Shown here one piece after another: positions 11,391-19,127 of a DNA stretch of 64,000 nt. The stretch is from Prorocentrum cordatum (lineage: Eukaryota; Sar; Dinophyceae; Prorocentrales; Prorocentraceae): positions 33,450-97,449 of the forward strand of contig CAUYUJ010001760.1 in NCBI GenBank assembly GCA_963575745.1, written 5' to 3'. Position 1 is the stretch's first letter; every line of letters starts with the position of its first letter. Both the position numbers and the translations under genes were made by a program. The notes under the pieces are model-generated. The model was not told the DNA's origin. It ran no database searches and was given only the letters and a program-made list of their open reading frames with translations.

Positions 11391-12524
11391 CAAGGGATGG
11401 TGAGTTTCTTTGCTGAAGCTCAAGGGCTCTTCGGACGAAAAAATTAGAAGGATATCATGAAACGCGAAGCATCTAGAGGCTTGGTTTGGGTCTGTTCTGA
11501 GCGCAGACGTCAAACGCGGATTCGTACTCTGCTACTCTCTCCCTAATGGTACTATTCTCCTTGGTTCTACACGCTGCAGAACTGTTCAGCAGAGCAATGG
11601 GAAGGGAACTATCAGGGACAATAGTGACATGTATCTACACGCCTGAGATCAGTCTGCTATCGGCGCTCCGACTGAAGAACTATTCGTTCTCTGCTAATTC
11701 TTTACACATAAAATATGGCCAGGAAGCTCTACGAGCCCCCCAGCGGTTTGAAGGTTAACGGTTTACCGCCGGCGCCCCGTTTCGTAACGTGGATTGGGTT
11801 GTGCTACGTTCGCCTGTTAAATATAGCTCTTCGGTATCGATGAGCTAGAGGAATTCTGGCGCGGGGTGGAGCTAGTTGGTCGATCCGACCAGAACGGACA
11901 ATGTGATGACTTTCGGTCGGTTTTGCAAAATTTGAAAGATATTCAACCATTTATTTGAGAAAACAGATTCTTACGCCGAGCATTGGCATATAAACTTCTC
12001 TGACAGCAGCTGAGCTCTCCCGATGTATTCTATCAACAGTTGACTTCCCGGAACCGAGCCAATATGAACATCGAAGAAATCGAAATCAAGATTTTAGGGA
12101 ATCGTTATTTTGTAATCTAATTCGATTATGAGCATCCTTACAGTGTGAGAAGCTCTACGAGGTTCCCGGCGGTGACCAGGTTGACGGTTCACCGCCGGCG
12201 CCAGTCCTCAGGTACGTAGCTGTAATATTACTATCAACAAACGTGAAGGAACCCTTGGGCGTCAAGTTCTTCTTTTCCAAAATGATAATTGTTTCGTGCA
12301 TTTGACAACAGCTTCAAGCAATATAGTAGGTTATGATGCGCTGTTGGATGTCGAGATACCTCGAGTTCTGATGCAAACGGAAAACGTAATGGAAAATCTT
12401 ACTTTGAACTATTGTCAGGTTCACTTGAGCTTTATGTTTAATATCGGAGCACTATTACGCGACTCGAGAGCTCTACGAGGGTCCCGGGGGCAACCTGGTT
12501 GACAGTTTACCGCTGCTCCCAGTT
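11391..12524. other. Spacer between repeat blocks; no gene seen
   Basis: Contains three forward 55-bp hairpin motifs (11721, 12149, 12468), one forward GATGAGCTAGAGGAATTCTG module (11826-11958) and AT-richer unassigned DNA. No recognisable gene or RNA. Confidence 0.5.
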
Positions 12525-13050
12525 CCCGGAGAGCTCTCTGAGAGCTAGAAGGTTTTAGAGTAGAAGCCGGACGGCGGTGGTGCCTGCCAGCAGCCCATCT
12601 CCGCCGGTCCAGAATCCCCGCAGCAGTTCGCTTGGGCCGGCAGCGGGTTCGGGGGCGCTTCCAGCACGCGTCCACGCGGGACTGCAGGCGTGCAGGCACG
12701 CGTGGAAGCGTTCCTGGCAGCGCTTCCCGCCCACCGTGTTTGGGTTCTACGGCTCTCGGCCGTGGCCCTCTCCGTCGTGTTCCCGGAGAGCTCGCTGAGA
12801 GCTAAAGGGTCTTAGATTAGAAGCCGGACGGTGGTGGTGCCCGCCAGCAGCCCATCTTCGCCGGTCCACGATCCTCGCAGCAACTCGCCCGTCCCGGCAG
12901 TGGGTCCGGGAGAGCTTCCGGCATGCGTTCACGCGTGCCGACATGCGTGCAGGCACGCGTGGGAGCATTCCTGGCAGCCCTTGACAAGCGTTTCCGGGGA
13001 GCCCCCGGGGGCGGTCTCTTCGCTCTTCGGGTTTGGACGCTACCAATGCA
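12525..13050. repeat. Two reverse palindrome modules in tandem (copies 7 and 8)
   Basis: Two consecutive reverse-oriented modules begin TTCCCGGAGAGCTCTCTGAG at about 12528 and TCCCGGAGAGCTCGCTGAGA at about 12781. Both contain GCCGGACGG, GGTGGTGCCTGCCAGCAGCC-like sequence and CATGCGTGCAGGCACGCGTG-like centres near 12680 and 12940. The second ends at GGTCTCTTCGCTCTTCGGGT. The tandem arrangement shows the module can be duplicated as a unit. Confidence 0.65.
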
Positions 13051-13179
13051 CCACTTTGTGCGGTGCCAGACGGCCTTCCCCATCTTGCTCGCCGAGCTCG
13101 ATCCTGCCCCGCGAATGCGTGTGGGCTGTCACACAGCGCCGGTTGGCTCGCCTCTCCTCCTCTTCCTCTCTCCCCGCTT

Positions 13180-13830
13180 TAACCATTCACCAGTTTGTGC
13201 GGCTCTTGGGTGCGCCCCCAAGAAAGTGTGCCCTGGCTGCTCATGGGGCAGCGCGACGGTCCATCACAAGATTGGAGGCCTTGGACGCGTCGTGCCGCGG
13301 CACAAGGGGGCACCTCTCTTACATTCAGCAGTCTGTGCAGCTCTTGGCTGCGCCCCCAGCGTTTCGATTGACAAGACAGGGGAGCTGGCAGGTTCAGCCA
13401 CCCCTTCTGGCGCCTTGGTTGAGGACCTGACAGTGCTGTGGCACAAGCCAAGCGGGCCCCCTTGGCACGGTCTCGTGGCAGCGATTCGGCTGCACCCCCA
13501 CGTTCATTCACAAGTATGTGCGGCTCTTGGCTGCGCCCCCAGCTTTGTGCATGGACATCAAGGCCGTGGAGCGGACAGGTCAGCCACCTCAACGGGTCAC
13601 GACGACCCGCGCCGCGGCGCAGTGGACCCTGGTTGAGGATGTGCCAGTGCCGCGACACGTCCCAGCGAAGAGGCCATGGACACGCTGTCTTACCAGCGGC
13701 CCCTGGGTGCCCCCCCCCCCCCCTGCGGCTCCTGGCTGCGCCCCCAGCTTTGCGAGGAGACACCGCGACAGAGGAGCTGACAGGTTCAGCCACCTCCGTG
13801 TGTAGCGGTGACCCGCAGCTCGCTTTCAGC
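13180..13830. repeat. Divergent tandem repeats with GCGGCTCTTGGCTGCGCCCC
   Basis: Four copies of a landmark beginning TGTGCGGCTCTTGGCTGCGC occur near 13197, 13335, 13516 and 13728. At least three are followed by AGCTTTG or AGCGTTTCGA, then GAGCTGACAGGTTCAGCCAC-like sequence. Spacing of 138, 181 and 212 bp shows indels between copies. Long frames exist on both strands because stops are rare in this GC-rich sequence, and none looks like a known protein. Confidence 0.6.
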
Positions 13831-14026
13831 TGGGCCAGGACCCTCGGTTTGTGCAAGGCCTGCCCCACCTACACCGCCGCGGCCAGCGGGCCTCCCATGC
13901 CCGCGGGCCCGGCCCGCACGGTGCGGTTCGGGACGACCCTGGTGCTGGGCTTCGGCAAGGTGCTGACCGGCGCACCTCACCGCTTCTGGTACCACCCGAT
14001 GCCGGGCCTAGTTTGGGCGTGTTCCT

Positions 14027-14395
14027 GCACAAGTGGTTTGTCCTTTGGCAGGTCACCGCGGATCCCCTAGCAGGTCCGTCATAGGTGTTACGGTTTACGC
14101 TTGCGACTTTGCGCCCCCGACCCCCGTGTCGGATATGTTACTCGCGGTGAACGCCGGCGACGTCGACGACAGGGTCCCGACTATGGTCGTCGCCTTCGCG
14201 TTCAGCTCCTGCACAATGGTTCATCCTTTGGCAGGTCATCGCGGTCCCCCCTGCAGGCTGGGCCATGCGACTCGACCAGTGCTTGCAGCTTTACGCCCCC
14301 GATCCTCAGTGTCGGACAAGTTGCAGGCTGTGGGCTCCGACGACACGGTAGACTGTTCCTTGACTGGGTTCTGGTCGCTCTCTTGCCAAGAGCGT
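14027..14395. repeat. ~180-bp tandem duplication
   Basis: Two adjacent copies share TGCACAA, GTGGTTTGTCCTTTGGCAGG or TGGTTCATCCTTTGGCAGGT, CGCGG, then CTTGCGACTTTGCGCCCCCG or CTTGCAGCTTTACGCCCCCG and GTGTCGGA. The copies start near 14027 and 14208. The CCTTTGGCAGGTCA block is best conserved. No function assigned. Confidence 0.65.
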
Positions 14396-14399
14396 CCCT

Positions 14400-14795
14400 T
14401 GAATCACTGTGAGTAAGGCTTCCATCTGTGCCTTCCATTTTCCTACTGCCGCGTGCCCTTGCGCCCGCCGTGTCTCTCCTGTTCCTTGCCTCGCCTGTTA
14501 TTGCTTGGACAGTGCGGCCACGCCTGGCCACCCCGTGCCGCCGCAGTGCAGCGTGTCGCGCTGTCCGGTACGGTTGGGGCTTGGCGCCACGTGTGCGGCA
14601 GCTCCCATCTGTCCGCTTCCAGGTTTGTGCTTGCGTTCCCCTCTGTCGGGCCGCCAGCGCCAGCCCCCAATCAGGGTCATTTTGTCCCTGGCATGTGCAC
14701 TCGCTTCAGTGGCTTATGCGCCTCTGCGGCTAATTACCTCGCTCTGTGCCCCAGTCGTGTCCGCCCCGCTTCCAGGATCTGTCCTCGGAGCCGCC
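14400..14795. other. GC-rich unassigned sequence
   Basis: No recognisable gene, RNA or repeat relationship to the rest of the window. The frames that stay open here read as low-complexity Pro/Cys/Ala-rich peptides. Confidence 0.5.
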
Positions 14796-15620
14796 AATCC
14801 AAAAAAGGAATAACCCCATCAGCCCATCCAGAAACGAAGCCCAGGTGAGTTGAAGCATCTTGGCGGGCCCGGGGCAGTCTTCGATCGTCTTGGGTGCTTC
14901 GGGGATGCTCTTGAGGTCTCTTGGGGGTCTCTTGGGAGTCTCTTGGAGGCCTCTTGGGCGCCTCTTTGCGCATCTTGGGGCCCTCCTGGGGCGCGCTTGG
15001 GAGCCTTGGGGGCGCTCTTGAGGCCATCTTGGAGACCGATCAAAAAATATGAAAGCTCTAATTACGACCCCCCCTCGGGGCTTCCAAACGTTGCTCTTTG
15101 CGCGTTTCTTGGGGCGCTCTTGGAGCGCTCTTGGGCGCTCGTGGGGCCGTCTTGGGGCTCTCTTGGGCCTCTCTTGGGGCCCTCTTGGGCCAGCTTGGAG
15201 CCGTCTTAAGGCTTCGGAAGGCAATCGGAAGCGAGAAGGCGAGAAACCAAAGTTCATTTCATTGATGCTCCTTAGGTTTTGGACGGATTTTGGCCTTTTG
15301 GCGGCCTCCTGTGGAGGCTTCGTGGTCACTCGGAACCGTCTTGGAGCGGTCTTGGGGCCTCTTGGAGGGTCTTGGGGGCCAATTGGAGTCGTCTTGTCTT
15401 GGGCTATCTTGGACCATCCTGGAAGTCATCTTGGGCTCTCTGAGGCCCTCCTACAGCCACGTTGGGCCATCTTGGACGCTACAACGACCCGCGACCCCGC
15501 CCCTCCAGGTCCGGGGGGGGATAAGGGAGATGGGTAACCCCCTCACCGACGGGGAAGAAGGGGGTTGGCATAGAAAGCTCTGTCGACCACCTACGCCCTA
15601 AAGGGCTGGTGGGATTAGGG
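14796..15620. repeat. Composite repeat, copy 1 (short form)
   Basis: The left end CATCCAGAAACGAAGCCCAG (from about 14822) joins almost directly to CTTGGGG-rich arrays (14880-15030 and 15100-15200) with no microsatellite between. The 'gccatcttggacgct acaacgacccgcg' block is at about 15466-15495, followed by the GGTCCGGGG tail and a two-hairpin sequence to about 15615. The same order is seen, with insertions, near 15802-24372, 29791-31345, 35790-37496 and 50158-52602. Confidence 0.7.
15533..15615 (+). ncRNA. Two-hairpin conserved element, copy A
   Basis: The first stem pairs AACCCCCT (15536-15543) with AGGGGGTT (15559-15566). The second pairs CCACC (15587-15591) with GGTGG (15608-15612), enclosing GCCCT (15595-15599) paired with AGGGC (15602-15606). 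Related sequences are near 24339, 31255, 37418 and 52520, with compensatory change in the second stem. Strand is assigned by the G+T-rich orientation only. Whether it is transcribed cannot be told; it could also be the folded terminus of a mobile element. Confidence 0.45.
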
Positions 15621-15800
15621 CTGCCCCAAAGAGTCGCCTTTTTGGCGCTCTTGGGCCGCTTTTGGACGCTCTTGGGTTTGTTTTGGGACCAGGTTGGGTC
15701 TCTCTTGGGGTCCCCTTGGGCCTTCTTGGGGTCATTTTGAGCACCTAACAGCTGGTCGGAAGATAACCGGCGAGGCGGCAAAACCAGTTGTATTCTGTGC
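15621..15800. other. CTTGGG-rich linker between composite copies
   Basis: Contains further TTGGGCCGCTTTTGG and CTTGGGGTC units, then unassigned sequence. No gene seen. Confidence 0.5.
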
Positions 15801-16002
15801 ACTTCGCGTAACCTCACCAGCCTTTCCAGAAACGATGCCCCGACGAGTTACCCTGATCAAGGATGCAGAGGAGCATGCAGTGGAATTTAGGGCTGTGTAA
15901 GCCTTCGTACCCCAAGTGGAGGAGGGATCGGAGGTGGCGGATGAGTAGGAGGAAGAGGAGGGAAAGGGGGAGGGGGGAGGGGGGAGGGAGGAGGAGCCCG
16001 CG

Positions 16003-16920
16003 GATGATGATGATGATGAGGATGATGAGGATGATGAAGATGATGATAATGGTGATGCCGGTGACGATGACGATGATGATGATGCTGATGATGATGATGA
16101 TTATGATGCTGCTGTGATGATGATGGTGCTACTGTTGATGATGCTGATAATGATGATGCTGCCGGTGATGATGATTATGATTACGATGATGCTGATGATG
16201 GGGTGAGGACGACGATGATGATGATGATTATTTCGATGATGATGATGCTAATTATGATGCTAATGATGCTGATGCTGATGCTGCCCGCCGATGATGCTGC
16301 GGATTATGATGATGATAATGATGATGATGCTGGTGATGATGATTGTGATTCTGATGACGATGATGATTGTGATGCTGATGCTGCTGTTGATGATGATTAT
16401 CACAATGGTGATGCTGATGCTGATGCTGCTGCTGATGATGATGATGACCATGATGATGATGATGACGATGATGAAGATGATGATTATGATGCTGATGATG
16501 ATGCTGCCGCTGATGATGATGATCATGAGGACGAGTATGAGCATGCGGCTGAGGATGATGATTGTGCTGCTGATGATGGTGCTGCTGATGATGATGATTC
16601 TGATACTGCTGCTGATGATGAAGACGATGATGATGATGATGGGGATGATGCTGGTGGTGATGGTGGTGGTGGTGGTGATGGTGATGGTGATGGTGATGAT
16701 GATAATGCTGACGATGCTGATGATTTTGATGCTGATTATGATGAGGATGAGAATGCTGATGCTGCTGCTGCTGACGACGTTGACCACGACGATGGTGATA
16801 ATGATGATGCTTATGATGATTATGATGAAGTTGTTGTTGATGATGATGATGCTGAATGGATGATGATGATCATGATGATCATGATACTGCTGCTGATGAT
16901 GGTGATGCTGCTGATGATGA

Positions 16921-16954
<34 letters not shown>

Positions 16955-17116
16955 GGGTGGTGGTGGTGGTGATGATGATGATGGGCGATGCTGCTGCTGC
17001 TGCTGATGATGATGATGATAATGAGGAGGAGGAGGAGGATGAGGATGATGAAGAGGAGGATGATGAGGATGAGGAGGAGGAGGAGGAGGAGGAGGAGGAG
17101 GAGGAAGAGGAGGAGT
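16003..17116. repeat. (GAT)n/(GCT)n then (GGA)n microsatellite, 1.1 kb
   Basis: Trinucleotide tract of GAT with many GCT, GGT and AAT variants to about 17022, then GGA to 17116. All six frames are open over most of its length and give Asp/Ala, Met/Leu or His/Ile-rich translations. These are artefacts of period 3, not genes. Confidence 0.9.
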
Positions 17117-17731
17117 GGCGAACAGAAAGTCCAGAGGCCTTCGGGATGCCTCTCGGGGTCTCTTCGGATTTCATTGGAGAGCTGGGGCGTGTTGGGGGTC
17201 TTGGCATTCCAGGGGGCCTCTTGAGGCGTCTTGGGTGCCTCTGAGGTGCCTCTGAGGTGCCTCTTAGGCCTGTTGGGGGTCTCTCGGGAGCCTCTCGTCT
17301 TGGGGGCATCTTTGCGGTCTCTTGGGGGCTGCTGGGTACCTCTTGGGGTTCTCTTGGAGCACCCTTCGCGGGCTACCTTGGGGCCATCTTGAAAGAGATC
17401 GATCACAGGATGGGGGCACCTTCAATTAGGCCTCCCCCCAGATGGCCGAACCGAGGCCAACGCCTAAGTCACATCACAGATTTCGGCCTTCTCGCTGGTG
17501 CCCCTGGGGTCGTCTTGGGTGCCTCAGGGGGGCCTCTTTGGGCCTCTTGGGGGCCTCTTCGGGGCATCTTGGGGGCATCTTGGGGCGTCTTGGGGCCTCC
17601 TGGGCACCTCTTTGGGCTCTCTTGGGGTGCCCTGTGGAGCCTCCTAGGGCCATCTTGGGGCCAGCTGGGAAGAGATCGACGAAAGGACGGGCCGTGCTCA
17701 ATTAGCGCTCCCCCCCAGGATGCCCAAATGC

Positions 17732-17747
17732 GCCCAGGCCATCTTGG
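17732..17747. repeat. Left target-site duplication of the LINE
   Basis: GCCCAGGCCATCTTGG directly abuts the spliced leader at 17748. The identical 16 bp are found at 24281-24296. Flanking bases outside the repeat differ (C at 17731, A at 24280), so the duplication is exactly 16 bp. Confidence 0.85.
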
Positions 17748-17769
17748 TCCGTAGCCATTTTGGCTCAAG
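17748..17769 (+). promoter_or_regulatory. Dinoflagellate spliced leader, exact copy
   Basis: 22 nt matching the DinoSL consensus in full, beginning T then CCGTAGCCATTTTGG and ending GGCTCAAG. In dinoflagellates this sequence is supplied in trans from SL RNA to the 5' end of nuclear mRNAs. Its presence in DNA at the exact 5' border of an element with a target duplication indicates retroposition of a spliced transcript. As the outer copy it should be the more recent addition. Confidence 0.95.
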
Positions 17770-17791
17770 TCCGTAGCCGTTTTGGCACGAG
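17770..17791 (+). promoter_or_regulatory. Second, older spliced-leader relic
   Basis: 22 nt directly after the first copy, beginning TCCGTAGCCGTTTTGGC. It differs from the leader at three positions (A to G at 10, T to A at 18, A to G at 20). Tandem SL relics arise when a retroposed, already SL-bearing gene is transcribed and trans-spliced again at or near the old relic. The decay of the inner copy fits that order of events. Confidence 0.9.
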
Positions 17792-17930
17792 ACCTGACCT
17801 TGCTGGCGCGGGAAAGTCTGCGGCCCCATCTGTGACGCCTCACTGCCTGTCAGGGAGGCTTTTTGCTTTGCAGAGCTGGTTTTCCCCAGCTACTGCTGCT
17901 TTCTTCTCTCAAGGGTTGCGCGCGCGGCTG

Positions 17931-19127
17931 ATGGCCCCAGATCCGCCCAGGGGGCCTCCTCGTCAAGCACGCGACCGCCAGCATTTGCAGAGTGGTTACA
18001 AGACGTGCTATGGCAAGAACTCGTGCGGCTACCAGTACAATCTGGTGGAGTGGAGCAGGTGCTTTCGCTGTAAGAAGTGGATTCGTGATATTGTTGTTCG
18101 CGACACCGTCCAGGCTCCCCCGAGACCCTGGTGGAGGACGGGCGAGCAGCAAGCACAAGATGCATGGCAGCTGGTGGGCGAGAGTGGCCGGGGCCGCAAG
18201 GGTACTTCCGTGCCCGATAAAGATGCTGCTGAGTCCCCAGGCGGAGGCGGTGATGAACCTTCGAGGCCTGGCCCATGGAATGGCAAGGGTGGCTCGGCCG
18301 CTCGTGCCAAAGGGAAAGGCGTTGACAACAGGGCAGCCAAGCAGGAGTACCTGTCGGCCGCCATCGAGCAGCTCACACTGGCTGGCCTTGGGCCCGAACA
18401 CCCGCTGGTTGTGGCTGCAAGGGCCCAGATCCCCATCGTATCGGCCACGCACGACGGCAACCAGGGCCAGATGCCTTGGATGCGGGTGCGGTCACATCAA
18501 GACAAGTTGGCTCACTACCAGGGCCAGCTTCAGTCAGCAAAGTCCACCGAGGCCTCGGTCAAGCAGAAGATGGAGGAGCTCGAGCAGGACTTGGCGGAGT
18601 GCGTGGAGTCTCAGCAGAAGATGGCCGAGTCCATCAAGCGGGAGGAGGAGGAGCTGCGGCGGCTACATCGCCGTGCTGTCCTTCATCCTGTGGGTGCTGA
18701 TGGAAAGTCGGCCATCTCTGGCTTGCTTGAGACGCTGTTTGGCCATCTTCCTGCTGGTTTCACGTCGGCCAAGGCGGCCCAGTTCCAGTCCGTGGTCGAC
18801 CTCCTGGGCGACCTGTCCGCGGCGGGGCTCCAGTTTCAGTGGGAAGAGGAGGAGCGCCAGCGGCAAGCGGCCGAGGCAGCGGCTCAGCGGGCGGCTGCTG
18901 GAGGCGATGCAGGCGATATTGGGGCGACTTCGACGGCCGTTGATTCCAGGGTGGCCGAGGACTGCAAGCAGCAGCTCACCGAGCTCATGCAGGGCGGCAA
19001 GGCGGGGCAGTACGAGGGCCTCTTCAAGACGATGCTCGAGTTCCTGGAGAACCCCACGGCCCTGGCTAAGCGACCCAGACGTGACCCCCCAGCCGCTGCG
19101 GCGGCTGCCGCGCATGATGTTCATTAG
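17931..19127 (+). CDS. LINE ORF1: Cys-rich, coiled-coil protein
   Basis: 398 codons from the first ATG after the spliced leaders. The frame is also open upstream through the leader, but has no ATG there. Residues C26, C32, C44 and C47 form a Cx5Cx11Cx2C cluster (KTCYGKNSC and RCFRCKKW), likely zinc-binding. A Gly/Lys-rich linker follows. Residues about 190-250 are strongly charged with heptad character (for example KMEELEQDLAE, REEEELRRLHRR), suggesting a coiled coil. A second Glu/Gln/Ala-rich stretch starts near 300. The tail is Ala-rich. ORF1 proteins of LINEs usually bind the element RNA and multimerise; that role is inferred. The frame is intact. Confidence 0.75.
   Translation: MAPDPPRGPPRQARDRQHLQSGYKTCYGKNSCGYQYNLVEWSRCFRCKKWIRDIVVRDTVQAPPRPWWRTGEQQAQDAWQLVGESGRGRKGTSVPDKDAAESPGGGGDEPSRPGPWNGKGGSAARAKGKGVDNRAAKQEYLSAAIEQLTLAGLGPEHPLVVAARAQIPIVSATHDGNQGQMPWMRVRSHQDKLAHYQGQLQSAKSTEASVKQKMEELEQDLAECVESQQKMAESIKREEEELRRLHRRAVLHPVGADGKSAISGLLETLFGHLPAGFTSAKAAQFQSVVDLLGDLSAAGLQFQWEEEERQRQAAEAAAQRAAAGGDAGDIGATSTAVDSRVAEDCKQQLTELMQGGKAGQYEGLFKTMLEFLENPTALAKRPRRDPPAAAAAAAHDVH

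Larger units (their letters stand above)
405..12522. repeat. Family of ~16 copies of a 55-bp hairpin motif
   Basis: The motif begins GAGCTCTACGAG, continues CCCGGCGGTGACC, an AGGTTGAC loop and GGTTCACCGCCGG, and ends CGCCAGT. Forward copies start near 405, 1198, 2371, 3576, 5023, 6771, 8463, 9799, 11721, 12149 and 12468. Reverse copies lie near 5129-5178, 5424-5480, 8719-8768, 9361-9416 and 9524-9581. The arms pair over about 10-12 bp with one bulge. One subfamily has GGCGGTGA with TCACCGCC and the other GGCGGTAA with TTACCGCC, so both sides of the stem changed together. The motif often marks borders between other modules. Function unknown. Confidence 0.8.
15802..17747. repeat. Composite repeat copy 2, part left of the LINE
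   Basis: The left end CTTCGCGTAACCTCACCAGC and CCAGAAACGATGCCCCGACG lead into a GAT/GGA microsatellite (16003-17116). Then comes GCGAACAGAAAGTCCAGAGG, two CTTGGGG-rich arrays (about 17135-17400 and 17505-17680) and short blocks with AGATCGATCACAGGA and AGATCGACGAAAGGA. It stops at GCCCAGGCCATCTTGG (17732-17747), where the LINE is inserted, and resumes at 24281. Confidence 0.7.

Noticed and set aside
1-13050. CRISPR-like array of short repeats
   Set aside because: Repeat units vary in length and orientation, spacers are themselves repeats, and the DNA is nuclear eukaryotic.
17760-17930. ORF1 starting at TTG inside the spliced leader
   Set aside because: Nuclear eukaryotic genes normally start at ATG, and the first ATG in frame is 17931. 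The upstream part is leader plus untranslated region.
17992-19113. Upstream extension of the ORF2 frame
   Set aside because: The frame is open through ORF1 but reads as Arg/Ser-rich composition. ORF1 in the other frame has a Cys cluster and coiled coil, so the extension is a shadow.
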